In this document: one piece after another, positions 44,041 through 53,086 of the stretch
Numbering within the stretch: the stretch's first letter is position 1
How the letters are laid out: each line of letters opens with the position of its first letter
Assembly: GCF_005116655.2 (NCBI RefSeq)
Contig: NZ_CP050698.1
Coordinates: forward strand, 4,628,001 to 4,692,000
Length of the DNA stretch: 64,000 bases
From: Desulfosediminicola flagellatus
GTDB taxonomy: Bacteria > Desulfobacterota > Desulfobulbia > Desulfobulbales > Desulfocapsaceae
Direction: 5' to 3'
Position numbers and translations under genes: made by a program
The notes under the pieces: generated by a model
Database searches by the model: none
Told to the model about the DNA's origin: nothing
What the model saw: the letters and a program-made list of their open reading frames with translations, nothing else

Positions 44041-45444
44041 TTGGAAGGAAAGGTACTCATAGCAAATCGTGGTGAGATCGCCATCCGTATAATGAACGCC
44101 TGCATAGACCTCGGGCTCGACTACGCCGTCGTGTACACCGAGGCAGACAAAGACTCCGAGCATGTGCAGCGTAACATTACCAGCGGACCAGGCCAGAACG
44201 CCTGGCGAATCACCAGTTATACAGACCCCAACGATATTCTTGCCGTCGCCGATTATTCGGGATGTACAGCCATTCACCCTGGCTACGGCTTTTTTTCAGA
44301 AGACTTTCGCTTCGCCCGCAGGGCAACCATTCGCGACCGTGCATTGACATTTATCGGACCGAACTGGGAAGTGATACGAGATCTTGGCGACAAGATCAAC
44401 ACCAAACGTGTTGCCAATAAACTCGGCATCCCGACAATCCCCGGAACAGACGCTCCCATTTATAATGAAATGGAAGCTGAAGAGATCGCACAGCGGCTTC
44501 TTGATGACCAGGTTGAGCAGGGAATACAAGATCCCTCCATTCTGGTAAAAGCAGCAGCTGGTGGCGGTGGCATGGGAATTGAGGAAGTTACCGAGATTGA
44601 ACAGTTCCGTCGCACTTATAGACAACTACAAAACTATGCCAAACGTCAGTTTGGTGATGGTGGCGTACTGATTGAGCAATGTATCAGGGACTTCAATCAT
44701 CTCGAAGTACAGCTAGTCTGTTCTCGACACGGAGATCGGATGCATTTCAGTTCCCGAAACTGCACAATCCAGTCAACAGGTCGTCAGAAACGGGTTGAGG
44801 CTGCACCGGGCTTTCATAATTCGTGTTTTGATTATGATTTCGATGAACAAAAGGTCATGGACAAAATCATCGAATATTCCCTTAAACTTGCCAACGCTGT
44901 GAAATATGACAACGTCGGTACCTGGGAATGGATCGTGACCAGATCAGGCCAGCCATATCTTCTTGAGGTGAATACACGAATTCAGGTTGAAAATGATATT
45001 TCAGCCCGAATCAGTTATCTCAATGACGAGCAGCCGAACCTTATTCGTGAGCAGATCCGTCTCGCTCTTGGTGATAAAATCGGCTACAAGCAGAATGCCA
45101 TCGAATTCAGAGGTGCATCTATCGAGCTGCGAATCGTAGCCGAAGATACCCGCCGTGGTTTTGCACCATGGATCGGTACCATCACAGAATTCTCCTTTCC
45201 GCAACATGACTGGTCGGTAGTATATACCCACGTGCCTTTTGACCGAGCATACCCCATCCCCAGTGACTTCGATCCAAACCTTGCCCTGGCGCTTGTCTGG
45301 GGAAAAGACATGGATGAAGCCAAGGCACGGGCAGCCCAGTTCATCGACGAGACGGTTATCAATGGTGAAGATTCAAGCGGTAACCCGATTATCACGAATC
45401 TGGACTACTTGAAAAATAACCTGGATCGTCTGCTGGCATTCTAG
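44041..45444 (+). CDS. accC: Biotin carboxylase subunit of an acyl-CoA carboxylase
   Basis: 467 residues from TTG 44041, preceded by GAGGG. The TTG at 44020 is less likely because the protein should begin close to KVLIANRGEIAIR. The ATP-grasp core has KAAAGGGGMGIEEV (about 172-185), EQCIRDFNHLEVQL and the catalytic EVNTRIQVEND (about 313-323). It carboxylates biotin with ATP and bicarbonate. There is no BCCP domain and none in the neighbour, so the biotin carrier must be encoded elsewhere. It is followed after 27 bases by the carboxyltransferase. Confidence 0.92.
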   Translation: MEGKVLIANRGEIAIRIMNACIDLGLDYAVVYTEADKDSEHVQRNITSGPGQNAWRITSYTDPNDILAVADYSGCTAIHPGYGFFSEDFRFARRATIRDRALTFIGPNWEVIRDLGDKINTKRVANKLGIPTIPGTDAPIYNEMEAEEIAQRLLDDQVEQGIQDPSILVKAAAGGGGMGIEEVTEIEQFRRTYRQLQNYAKRQFGDGGVLIEQCIRDFNHLEVQLVCSRHGDRMHFSSRNCTIQSTGRQKRVEAAPGFHNSCFDYDFDEQKVMDKIIEYSLKLANAVKYDNVGTWEWIVTRSGQPYLLEVNTRIQVENDISARISYLNDEQPNLIREQIRLALGDKIGYKQNAIEFRGASIELRIVAEDTRRGFAPWIGTITEFSFPQHDWSVVYTHVPFDRAYPIPSDFDPNLALALVWGKDMDEAKARAAQFIDETVINGEDSSGNPIITNLDYLKNNLDRLLAF

Positions 45445-45471
45445 ACTGACACCAAACAGACGGAACACAAT

Positions 45472-47736
45472 ATGAATGATCAACTGAAAAAACTTCTCAA
45501 AATCGAGGAGCGGATTAACTATCTGCTCCAGATTAAAGACTATACAAACTGGGGGAACCTCGAAGGCTTCAAGACAACCTGCGAAAAACTGAAGCAGACC
45601 GTCTATGATCACACCGAAGAGGAACTTTGCGGTGAAATTCGAAAGCTTCACGATTCAATTACCTTTCTTGAAGAACGGGCAGAAGAGCACCTCACGCCAA
45701 TGGAACGCGTCCGCATTGTGCGCTCCATCCAGCGTTTCAGCCTCAAGGACATTCTTGAAAATGTCTATGAGGATTACACAGAGCTCGGCGGTGAAGAAGA
45801 TGCCAACGTCGACCCGGCAATGGTATGTGCCAAAGCGACTATCGTCCGCAGGGTAAAAAACAAGACCTACACCTCCTCTGTTATGGTCATCGGCCAGGAA
45901 AGCGGCCACGGAGAGGAATTCAGGAACGGCGGTTCCTGTAAGCCCGAAGGTAATGAAAAGGCACTTAGATTTTTAAAAGTTGCTGAAACTGAAGGTATTC
46001 CTGTTCACAGCTATATTTTCACTCCGGGGTCCTATCCGGTTGAAGAATATCCGGGTGCAGCTCAGCAGATTGCCAGAAATATCTATGCTCTGACAAAACT
46101 CAGGGTACCGGTAATCTCCATGACCTCAGAAGGTGGATCAGGTGGTGCAGAAGCCATCGGCCTTTCTGACTACCGCCTTATGACCAGCCACGGATACTAT
46201 TCAGTAATATCTCCTGAAGGTGCTGCGGCTATTGAGGGTAAGATTCGTGAAGGCTCCAAGGTACCCAAAGAGCTTATCGAAGTGTGTGCAGACCGTCTCA
46301 GGCTGACCGCGTATGATAACATTAAAAACGGCACCATCGATCGTGTAATTCATGAGCCGCCTCTTGGAGCACGCAGGGACGATTTTGCTTTTTTTGCCTT
46401 ATTGCGAAATGAGATGATCCGCGCAACTGATAAAGTTGTACTCACTACCAAGAACTTCAAAGCATTCCGTTCATGGGAAATCCGTCGCAAAAAGACCAAT
46501 GTCGAACAGGAAGACCAGGTAATGGTTTCCTGGGATCTCAATAAAGAAGAGATCAAACGTCTTCTCGCACTGCGCTCTAAGAAATATTGGGCAATGGGTA
46601 TTGGTGGTTACACAGGTGAGCCGGAAGCAACTCTTAACGCCTATAACCTTGCCAGAGTCAAGACAGAGAAGATTTACTACAACCTGCGCTACGACATCCT
46701 TAAGAATCATAAAAAGGAAGTTCGTAAAGTGATCAAGGATGTATCAGGTGAAGGTTCTGTAATGATCAAGCGCCTTACCGAGCCGATCACTGCTGTGATG
46801 GACCTGTGGGCCAAGAAGAAAGATAAAAAGCCTACACGACTTATCACCTATACTCCACAGCAGGTTGAGGAATCACGACCTGTTGACCCACTTGAGCTGA
46901 CTGACACCTACACCAGTCCGCTGGCAAATGAGGACCGTACGGTCACCTGCCCCAATCATGAAAAACGGGGTTGCAAGGATCTGTGGATTCCTGATCTCTA
47001 TGGCGAGTTTGCAGGTGTCTGCGAGACCTGTGGGCATCACTTCCCGCTGGAGTATCAGTGGTATCTGCAGAACATCTTTGACAAGAACTCCATCCGCTTC
47101 TTTAACTCCAACATTTCCTCAGGAAACCCGCTGGAGTACACCGGTTTCACCAAGCGTCTTGAAGGTGCAAAGCAGAAAACCGGTAAAAATGCAGGTAACC
47201 TGACTTTCCATGCCAAAGTGAATGACATAAAAATTGTCACCACCATGCTCTATTCTGACTTCCGTAATGGAACAGTCGGTAGTGCTGAAGGCGAGAAATT
47301 TGCTCAGGCCTGTGCCCTTGCCAAGCGCAAGAAACGTCCGCTGCTTGCGTATGTGCATACAACTGGCGGTATCCGCATCCAGGAAGGTACTCTGGGTGTT
47401 GTTCAGATGCCCAAGTGTACCATGGCAGTTCGCGAGTATATCGACTCAGGCGGGCTCTATATTGTTGTCTATGATAACAACAGTTACGCCGGACCGGTTG
47501 CATCGTTCCTTGGTTGTTCCCCTTACCAGTTTGCCATTCGCTCCAGCCGGGTCGGATTCGCAGGCCCTCGTGTAATCAGGGAGACAACCGGAATCGACAT
47601 ACCGCCCGATTACCACTCTGCACGAAATGCCTTAAGACGTGGTCATATTCAGGGTATCTGGGACAGGCGTGAATTCCGCCGCAATCTGCATAAGGCACTG
47701 CTCACCATGGGTAGCCCAAGCCTCTACTACAGATGA
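45472..47736 (+). CDS. Fused acetyl-CoA carboxylase carboxyltransferase (AccA-like plus AccD-like)
   Basis: 754 residues. The first half resembles AccA: LTPMERVRIVRSIQRF and VISMTSEGGSGGAEAIGLSD. A zinc finger follows (CPNH..C and CETC, about 493-518), then an AccD half with QEGTLGVVQMPK, YAGPVASFLGC and FAGPRVIRETTG (about 630-705). The order is thus alpha then beta in one chain, the reverse of the separate accD-accA operon order in many bacteria. It transfers CO2 from biotin to acetyl-CoA or propionyl-CoA. It pairs with the adjacent accC. No biotinyl-Lys (MKM) motif is visible in it. Confidence 0.9.
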   Translation: MNDQLKKLLKIEERINYLLQIKDYTNWGNLEGFKTTCEKLKQTVYDHTEEELCGEIRKLHDSITFLEERAEEHLTPMERVRIVRSIQRFSLKDILENVYEDYTELGGEEDANVDPAMVCAKATIVRRVKNKTYTSSVMVIGQESGHGEEFRNGGSCKPEGNEKALRFLKVAETEGIPVHSYIFTPGSYPVEEYPGAAQQIARNIYALTKLRVPVISMTSEGGSGGAEAIGLSDYRLMTSHGYYSVISPEGAAAIEGKIREGSKVPKELIEVCADRLRLTAYDNIKNGTIDRVIHEPPLGARRDDFAFFALLRNEMIRATDKVVLTTKNFKAFRSWEIRRKKTNVEQEDQVMVSWDLNKEEIKRLLALRSKKYWAMGIGGYTGEPEATLNAYNLARVKTEKIYYNLRYDILKNHKKEVRKVIKDVSGEGSVMIKRLTEPITAVMDLWAKKKDKKPTRLITYTPQQVEESRPVDPLELTDTYTSPLANEDRTVTCPNHEKRGCKDLWIPDLYGEFAGVCETCGHHFPLEYQWYLQNIFDKNSIRFFNSNISSGNPLEYTGFTKRLEGAKQKTGKNAGNLTFHAKVNDIKIVTTMLYSDFRNGTVGSAEGEKFAQACALAKRKKRPLLAYVHTTGGIRIQEGTLGVVQMPKCTMAVREYIDSGGLYIVVYDNNSYAGPVASFLGCSPYQFAIRSSRVGFAGPRVIRETTGIDIPPDYHSARNALRRGHIQGIWDRREFRRNLHKALLTMGSPSLYYR

Positions 47737-47767
47737 TCAGCAACCAGACATAATTCAGTACATACAC

Positions 47768-47803
47768 AAAGAGGAGACAGATATTCTGTCTCCTCTTTTT
47801 TTA
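47768..47803 (+). terminator. Rho-independent terminator after the carboxylase genes
   Basis: AAAGAGGAGACAGA pairs perfectly with TCTGTCTCCTCTTT around a three-base loop, with a T-run beyond. Confidence 0.92.
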
Positions 47804-47941
47804 TTCCTTATTCCACATCCTCACTTCTCACTCTTCATATTTTACGTTTAAATCTGTTTACAGTCACTAGCCCAGGTCTTAATTTATACGCATATTCATC
47901 AGGTGTACTATTTAATCTGATCCCACACCCTCCAACATCGT

Positions 47942-49183
47942 ATGTCCACTATGATAAAACGTTTGAGCGTCGTAAACCTGGTCCTGATTATTCTGTTATC
48001 ACAACAGATCGACGGGACAGCTGCAGAAACCTTACCACCAGCCAAGCTTGATGGAACCACAATTTCCTGTCTGCAAAAGGCTGATTGGCAATGTGCCATC
48101 GACATACTGATCCCCCAATACTATGAGCAGGGAACTGACTCGAATCTACAATACTACATTGCTTATGGATTTGTAGGCCAGGCCCGGGAAGCACTGCTCG
48201 ATAAAAATTATCCGCTGGCGGCTGAATATCTCGAACAGGCGCTATCATACGATGACACAAATGCTGTTATCCACAGTGAATTGGGCATGGTATTCTATCA
48301 GCTTTCCCGTTACGATGAAGCGGAAAGCAGCTTCTACTCTGCCATGGAGCTGGATCAAAGCAATCACCATTATCCGGAAATGCTCGGTCAGATAAGCTAC
48401 CTCAAAGGTAATCTGCAGGATGCTGCCACATATTGGCAGCAGGCACTCGACATTTTCCCGGACAACGATCAACTCCGAAAAAAACTCAGCCGGATACATG
48501 AACAAACACTCACCGAGCAACAGGGAACCACAGAATTAAGCCATATCTTCCGCATCACTTTTGATCAGGGCATGAAAAAGGAAATTTACGATGATGTATG
48601 GAAAATCCTCGAAAACAGCTGGTATGAAATTGGCCTGGAACTTCAGCTGTATCCGAAACGACAAATACCTGTTCTACTCCTCACCAGAGAAAAATATCAG
48701 GCTATTACCAATGCGCCCGGCTGGTCTGGAGGAGTGTATGAAGGCCAGATAAAAATTCCGGTCGCAAACTTTACACCTGAGCTACACAAAGAAGTTATAA
48801 CTCATGAATATACTCATGCCCTGCTCTACGACAGTATGGCAAATCGCTGTCCCTGGTGGCTCAATGAAGGACTCGCTCAATACTTTTCCATGGACAAAAA
48901 CACTCAACAACAGAGCCTTCAATTCGCACGAAATTATTTGAGGAGTAATCCCAACGTTGATCCTGATAAACTTCCAGGGAATATACGCGCCACAAGCGAT
49001 GCAAAACTCGCCTATGCACTTGGTTTATCAGCAACAGACTTTCTTATAGATCGATTTTCTATCATCACCACCCGAAATATTTTAGCAGATATGGCAACCG
49101 GGATGAACTTTGCTGAAGGGCTGGAAAACAATACCGGGTATTCCTATACGCAATTCGTCAGCATGTGGAGTAATAGTATATAG
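47942..49183 (+). CDS. TPR-containing exported zinc metallopeptidase (peptidase MA-like)
   Basis: 413 residues. A signal peptide (about 1-28) is followed by TPR repeats (about 75-170, including NAVIHSELGMVFYQLSRYDE) and a gluzincin-type domain: HEYTH (288-292) and NEGLAQYFS (about 307, with the downstream Glu). The zinc ligands are thus complete. It probably acts in the periplasm or is membrane tethered. It is a single gene followed by phnP after 87 bases. The substrate is unknown. Confidence 0.82.
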   Translation: MSTMIKRLSVVNLVLIILLSQQIDGTAAETLPPAKLDGTTISCLQKADWQCAIDILIPQYYEQGTDSNLQYYIAYGFVGQAREALLDKNYPLAAEYLEQALSYDDTNAVIHSELGMVFYQLSRYDEAESSFYSAMELDQSNHHYPEMLGQISYLKGNLQDAATYWQQALDIFPDNDQLRKKLSRIHEQTLTEQQGTTELSHIFRITFDQGMKKEIYDDVWKILENSWYEIGLELQLYPKRQIPVLLLTREKYQAITNAPGWSGGVYEGQIKIPVANFTPELHKEVITHEYTHALLYDSMANRCPWWLNEGLAQYFSMDKNTQQQSLQFARNYLRSNPNVDPDKLPGNIRATSDAKLAYALGLSATDFLIDRFSIITTRNILADMATGMNFAEGLENNTGYSYTQFVSMWSNSI

Positions 49184-49270
49184 ACGCAAGCAGAACGTGT
49201 AGTCACTTCATATTGATAACAATAACAGCCAACATGAGTATCACTTTCAGAGCTGTTCAGGAGAGAGGGT

Positions 49271-50035
49271 ATGGATCTGGAGTTTCTTGGTACAGGTAAC
49301 TGTGCAGGGGTCCCCGTTTACGGCTGCGAATGCGAAATCTGCAGTGAAGCCCGGGTCAATCCGAAACTACGCCGCTTATCGACCTGTGCCAAGATTGCTA
49401 CTATAGAGCAGACAATCCTCATTGATGCCGGCATAACCGAACTTGGTGATCGCTTTCCCCGAAGCAGCATCGACAGAATCATACTCAGCCATTACCATAT
49501 CGATCATGTATATGGTCTCTTTCCAATGCGTTGGGGACATTGCGAACACCAGTTGCCGGTTCATGGTCCCGATGATAAAAATGGCTGTGACGATTTACTC
49601 AAACATCACGGAATTCTTGATTTCAGCGATACTCTCGCACCTTTTGTCAGACGAAAATTTGCAGATATTGAAATAACACCACTACCGCTGAATCATTCTA
49701 AGCTCACACTAGGCTACGCAATTTCATCAGACAACGGCTGCCGACTGGCCTGGCTTGCTGATACAAGCGGTTTACCCGATCACTCTGCAGATTTCCTGAA
49801 AGAATGGCAACCCCATGTAATGGTTATTGATTGCTCATTCCCTCCCCTTGATTGCCCTCATCCAAACCATAATGACATCCGCACTGCAATTGAAATACAT
49901 GAAAAGATTCATCCGGGTAAGACATATTTCACACACATAGATCATGAGCTTGATCAATGGCTGAAGCTGCATGGAAATGACCTGCCTGAAACTATTACAA
50001 TAGCCAGGGACAACCTCACCATTAAAATTGGGTGA
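49271..50035 (+). CDS. phnP: Phosphoribosyl 1,2-cyclic phosphate phosphodiesterase PhnP
   Basis: 254 residues, close to the E. coli PhnP length and alignable throughout. It has LGTGNCAGVPVYGCECEIC at the N-terminus (the Cys cluster that binds a structural zinc), the metal motif HYHIDHVYGLFPMRWG (about 77-92), HGPDDKNGCDDL, PLPLNHSKLT and a late THIDHELD. In the C-P lyase pathway it opens 5-phosphoribosyl 1,2-cyclic phosphate. No other phn genes (phnG-M) are in this window, so it may serve another cyclic nucleotide or work with a distant phn locus. Confidence 0.9.
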   Translation: MDLEFLGTGNCAGVPVYGCECEICSEARVNPKLRRLSTCAKIATIEQTILIDAGITELGDRFPRSSIDRIILSHYHIDHVYGLFPMRWGHCEHQLPVHGPDDKNGCDDLLKHHGILDFSDTLAPFVRRKFADIEITPLPLNHSKLTLGYAISSDNGCRLAWLADTSGLPDHSADFLKEWQPHVMVIDCSFPPLDCPHPNHNDIRTAIEIHEKIHPGKTYFTHIDHELDQWLKLHGNDLPETITIARDNLTIKIG

Positions 50036-50268
50036 TATTTATAAACTACGTTTTCAGCAGTGCCGCATCATACTGAAATAAATTATTAAATATTATTTAC
50101 AAAAAGCAGCATTGTGAAAAACCTACGGTTTTGGTAAATAATCGGACAACTCACCCCTATTACGCACCACACTCCTCCCACCATAAGGCAGAAATGACTC
50201 AGGTATTCTCACCCCTGTCAACGCCTTCGGAAGGCGTGCACAATCGATACTTATAAGGCTTGTAAACA

Positions 50269-51123
50269 ATGGCAAACGCGAAGTATGTATCTGTCCATGG
50301 TGGTCACAGCGGAGAATTCTGCCACCATGCAAAAGACCAGCTAGAAAAGATAATACTCTCATATATTAATCATGGATTTTCATGGGTTGGAATCACCGAG
50401 CACGTTCCCGGCTTCAGTCAGGAACTCTTGTACCCAGATCAGCAGGAAGCCGGCTTTACCCCTGAGTTTCTTTTGGAGCGCTTTGATCGTTATATGCAGA
50501 AATGCAAACAATTACAGGTAAAGTACGCTGATCAGATAAAGATCTACGCCGCCATGGAGATCGAAACCTACACCGACTACGACAGCTTCATTCCCGCACT
50601 CATTACCAGGTTTAAGCCAGATTATATTGTCGGTTCCGTCCATTATGTCGACGATTTAGGCTTTGATTATTCGAAACAACAGTATGATAATACTGCAGAA
50701 GCAATTGGTGGGTATGATGAATTATACTGTCGCTACTTTGATATTCAGTACAATATGATCAAAACCCTGCAACCTGCGGTCGTCGGACATTTTGATCTTA
50801 TCAGAATTTTTGACGAAGATTATCCTACCCGGCTGATGAAACCGGAAATCATGAAGCGCATTGTGAGAAATCTCGAACTCATTAAAGAGCTTGACCTGAT
50901 AATGGATTTTAATCTTCGCTCCCTGTTAAAAGGTGCCACAGAGCCATATATCTCGGGACCTATTCTGAAAATTGCCCGTGAAATGGATATCGCTGTAGTC
51001 CCAGGTGATGACTCACATGGTCTCGCCAATATTCAGATCAATATGGATCAGGCTATCGCCACTCTTGCTGAGTACGGATTTTCCACAAACTGGCAACAAC
51101 CCAAAGTAATCACCTACGAATAA
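50269..51123 (+). CDS. PHP-domain histidinol-phosphatase
   Basis: 284 residues of the PHP family. VHGGHSGEFCHHA (about 9-21) opens the fold with its metal-binding His pair. ITEHVPG (about 42-48), AMEIETY (about 95-101), GSVHYVDD (about 120-127) and VVPGDDSHG (about 245-253) supply further metal ligands. It resembles HisK-type histidinol-phosphate phosphatases. There is no his operon here, so the gene stands alone. It is followed by a strong terminator. Confidence 0.85.
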   Translation: MANAKYVSVHGGHSGEFCHHAKDQLEKIILSYINHGFSWVGITEHVPGFSQELLYPDQQEAGFTPEFLLERFDRYMQKCKQLQVKYADQIKIYAAMEIETYTDYDSFIPALITRFKPDYIVGSVHYVDDLGFDYSKQQYDNTAEAIGGYDELYCRYFDIQYNMIKTLQPAVVGHFDLIRIFDEDYPTRLMKPEIMKRIVRNLELIKELDLIMDFNLRSLLKGATEPYISGPILKIAREMDIAVVPGDDSHGLANIQINMDQAIATLAEYGFSTNWQQPKVITYE

Positions 51124-51126
51124 CAG

Positions 51127-51166
51127 AAAAGGTACCATCGCAATCGTATTGCAATGGTACCTTTTT
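51127..51166 (+). terminator. Rho-independent terminator after the PHP phosphatase
   Basis: AAAAGGTACCAT and ATGGTACCTTTTT pair as a 12-base stem with a second inner helix (GCAAT/ATTGC) inside the loop, and a T-run ends the structure. Confidence 0.92.
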
Positions 51167-51329
51167 CATTTTCTCCTTGCTATTCTTTTAGTAGCGCGCT
51201 ACGTTTTTAATAGCGCACTTTCAGACAGTCAGAGCAACACGCATTTTCAGTCAACGAACCAGTTCAACGTGTTTTTAATCTATGAACTTCTTCGAGGCCA
51301 TCCAATCGAAAAAAAATATGGAGAAATAG

Positions 51330-51530
51330 ATGCCGGTTATTACAATCACTATGGGAAAAGGCCAGGCCAGCAAAGAGCAGAAAAAACAAATTATTGAACA
51401 ATTTACTACACAGGCTGTAGAGATCACCCGACTGCCAGCTCAGGCTTTCACTATCCTTATCAATGAACTGAACGCAGACGCCATAGGTGTTGGAGGGATA
51501 ACTCTGGAGGAGAAGTACGCAACCAGCTAA
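51330..51530 (+). CDS. Tautomerase (4-oxalocrotonate tautomerase-like)
   Basis: 66 residues, the usual size of a 4-OT subunit. Pro follows the initiator Met (MPVITITMGKG), and that Pro1 is the catalytic base in the family. Met removal would expose it. The fold forms a hexamer. It lies before an HxlR regulator gene, so a detoxification or aromatic-compound role is plausible but unproven. Confidence 0.88.
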   Translation: MPVITITMGKGQASKEQKKQIIEQFTTQAVEITRLPAQAFTILINELNADAIGVGGITLEEKYATS

Positions 51531-51549
51531 CCTTTTTGCCTTTCCTTTT

Positions 51550-51590
51550 TTTGCCTGTGGCGCTACAGTATTCGTAGCACCACAGGCAAA
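51550..51590. promoter_or_regulatory. Long inverted repeat upstream of hxlR
   Basis: TTTGCCTGTGG..GCTAC and GTAGC..CCACAGGCAAA (51550-51590) pair with one mismatch around a seven-base loop. No T-run follows, and the arms end 19 bases before the HxlR ATG. As a long palindrome upstream of a regulator it is a likely operator, though as RNA it could also cover the AAGGAAAC ribosome-binding site. Confidence 0.45.
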
Positions 51591-51609
51591 CTCAACACAA
51601 GGAAACACC

Positions 51610-51987
51610 ATGGCAATCCCCTGTCCGGGCAAACCGGTCCGCGGCTCTCAAACGGGAGCCCCAATTATGGCAGCATTTGACCTTCTTGGCAGAAGATGGG
51701 CCATGGGCATTATCTGGAATCTCAGTAGCGGCGCCGCAACATTTCGCAGTTTGCAGAGCGCCTGTGAAACCATCTCCCCGTCTATTCTCAACAGCAGGTT
51801 AAAAGATCTTCGGGAAGCTGGGCTTATCGATCGCTCTGATGATGGTTATATTCTAACTCCCATGGGCGAAGAGCTTTTTCAAATTCTCACGCCGTTTGGC
51901 GACTGGGCGATCAAGTGGGCAAAAGACGTCACCAATGAATCGGCAGAATATTGGGACAATTATAGAAAAAGTGACACGAAAAAATAA
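51610..51987 (+). CDS. HxlR-family transcriptional regulator
   Basis: 125 residues with the family's winged HTH: FDLLGRRWAMGIIWNLSSGAATFRSLQ, then ISPSILNSRLKDLREAGLIDR (recognition helix) and a wing ILTPMGEEL. CPGKPVR near the start includes a Cys that in other HxlR proteins can act as a redox or electrophile switch. A tautomerase gene lies just upstream. AAGGAAACACC precedes the ATG. Confidence 0.9.
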   Translation: MAIPCPGKPVRGSQTGAPIMAAFDLLGRRWAMGIIWNLSSGAATFRSLQSACETISPSILNSRLKDLREAGLIDRSDDGYILTPMGEELFQILTPFGDWAIKWAKDVTNESAEYWDNYRKSDTKK

Positions 51988-52044
51988 TCAGCAATTATCC
52001 TGAAGTGTTAACACAACCCCAAAAAAATACTTAATAGATATACA

Positions 52045-52881
52045 GTGCAAGACTTCTTACTATCCAACAGCCAGTTTCAACTTAACTGCAACCAGGCTCT
52101 CCCCGATAACCAGCCCTGTTTCTGGTTTTTATTACACAAGGATTCAATATATCTTTTTGAAAATGGCGAACAACTTCACGTCCCCCATTTTTTAGAGCCT
52201 CCTATTGCTGCAAATACTATTGCCTATACCAGATGCATAGGTACATTCGGGAAATCAGCCTGCATGGTTCTGGAACTTAACACATCTCCTGATACCCACC
52301 TGGTACCTGTCAGCCTGCGTGAGTCCCATGCTCATATAGGAAGTGATTTCTGGACAATTGCCGGAAGAGCAAGCCAGATACTACGCTGGAAAAATGATCA
52401 TAAACATTGTGGCAGATGTGGAACGGAGATGGAGGAAGAGCACAGTGAACTTATTAGAAAATGTCCACAATGCGGTTTCTTCACCTACCCTCGTATCTCG
52501 CCCGCAGTGATAATGTCGGTTATTAAAGACGATGCAATTCTGCTTGGCCGTTCTCCTCGTTTTCCCAACGGAATGTTCAGTGTACTTGCGGGCTTTGTTG
52601 AAGCAGGCGAGACCTTAGAAGAAGCCGTGGCCCGCGAAGTTAAGGAAGAAGTGGATATCGATATCTGCGATATACAATACATAGGAAGTCAGCCCTGGCC
52701 TTTCCCACACTCACTGATGGTTGCCTTTACCGCACGGTACGCAGGCGGAGAAATCCAGGTGGACGGAAGAGAAATTGAAGATGCAAACTGGTTTACACCA
52801 GCCGACCTTCCCCGCCTGCCGACAAAAATCAGTATTGCCCGTAAGCTTATTGATCTCTGGCTTGAAGAACATGACCGGTGA
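52045..52881 (+). CDS. nudC: NADH/NAD+ pyrophosphatase (NAD-cap hydrolase) NudC
   Basis: 278 residues from a GTG at 52045. The zinc ribbon (CGRCG and CPQCG, about 122-145) is followed by the Nudix box GFVEAGETLEEAVAREVKEEV (about 190-210) and the family-specific SQPWPFPHSLM (about 224-234), which binds NADH. It hydrolyses NADH and removes NAD caps from RNA. There is no strong Shine-Dalgarno before the GTG, so the exact start is uncertain. Confidence 0.93.
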   Translation: MQDFLLSNSQFQLNCNQALPDNQPCFWFLLHKDSIYLFENGEQLHVPHFLEPPIAANTIAYTRCIGTFGKSACMVLELNTSPDTHLVPVSLRESHAHIGSDFWTIAGRASQILRWKNDHKHCGRCGTEMEEEHSELIRKCPQCGFFTYPRISPAVIMSVIKDDAILLGRSPRFPNGMFSVLAGFVEAGETLEEAVAREVKEEVDIDICDIQYIGSQPWPFPHSLMVAFTARYAGGEIQVDGREIEDANWFTPADLPRLPTKISIARKLIDLWLEEHDR

Positions 52882-53086
52882 ATTATCTCTACCTCGTTTG
52901 GGCACGAGAACTAAGCGAGGTGCGAAAAAACAATGAACTATTGAGTTTTCATCCTAAAACTCAGCATTATGTTCAAGATCGAAGCGCAGTTCGGATTTTT
53001 ACCGCAAGCATATAGCTGATATTCTGAGGATAAAAATCTAGGCTGCAACGCTGATATTGGCCAGAAGGGTCGTTTTCGGCTGGAAA

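Noticed and set aside
52898-52965. Hairpins after nudC (GAGTTTT/AAAACTC and CCTCG/CGAGG) as terminators
   Set aside because: Short stems and no T-run. A terminator for nudC is plausible here, but I cannot choose one.
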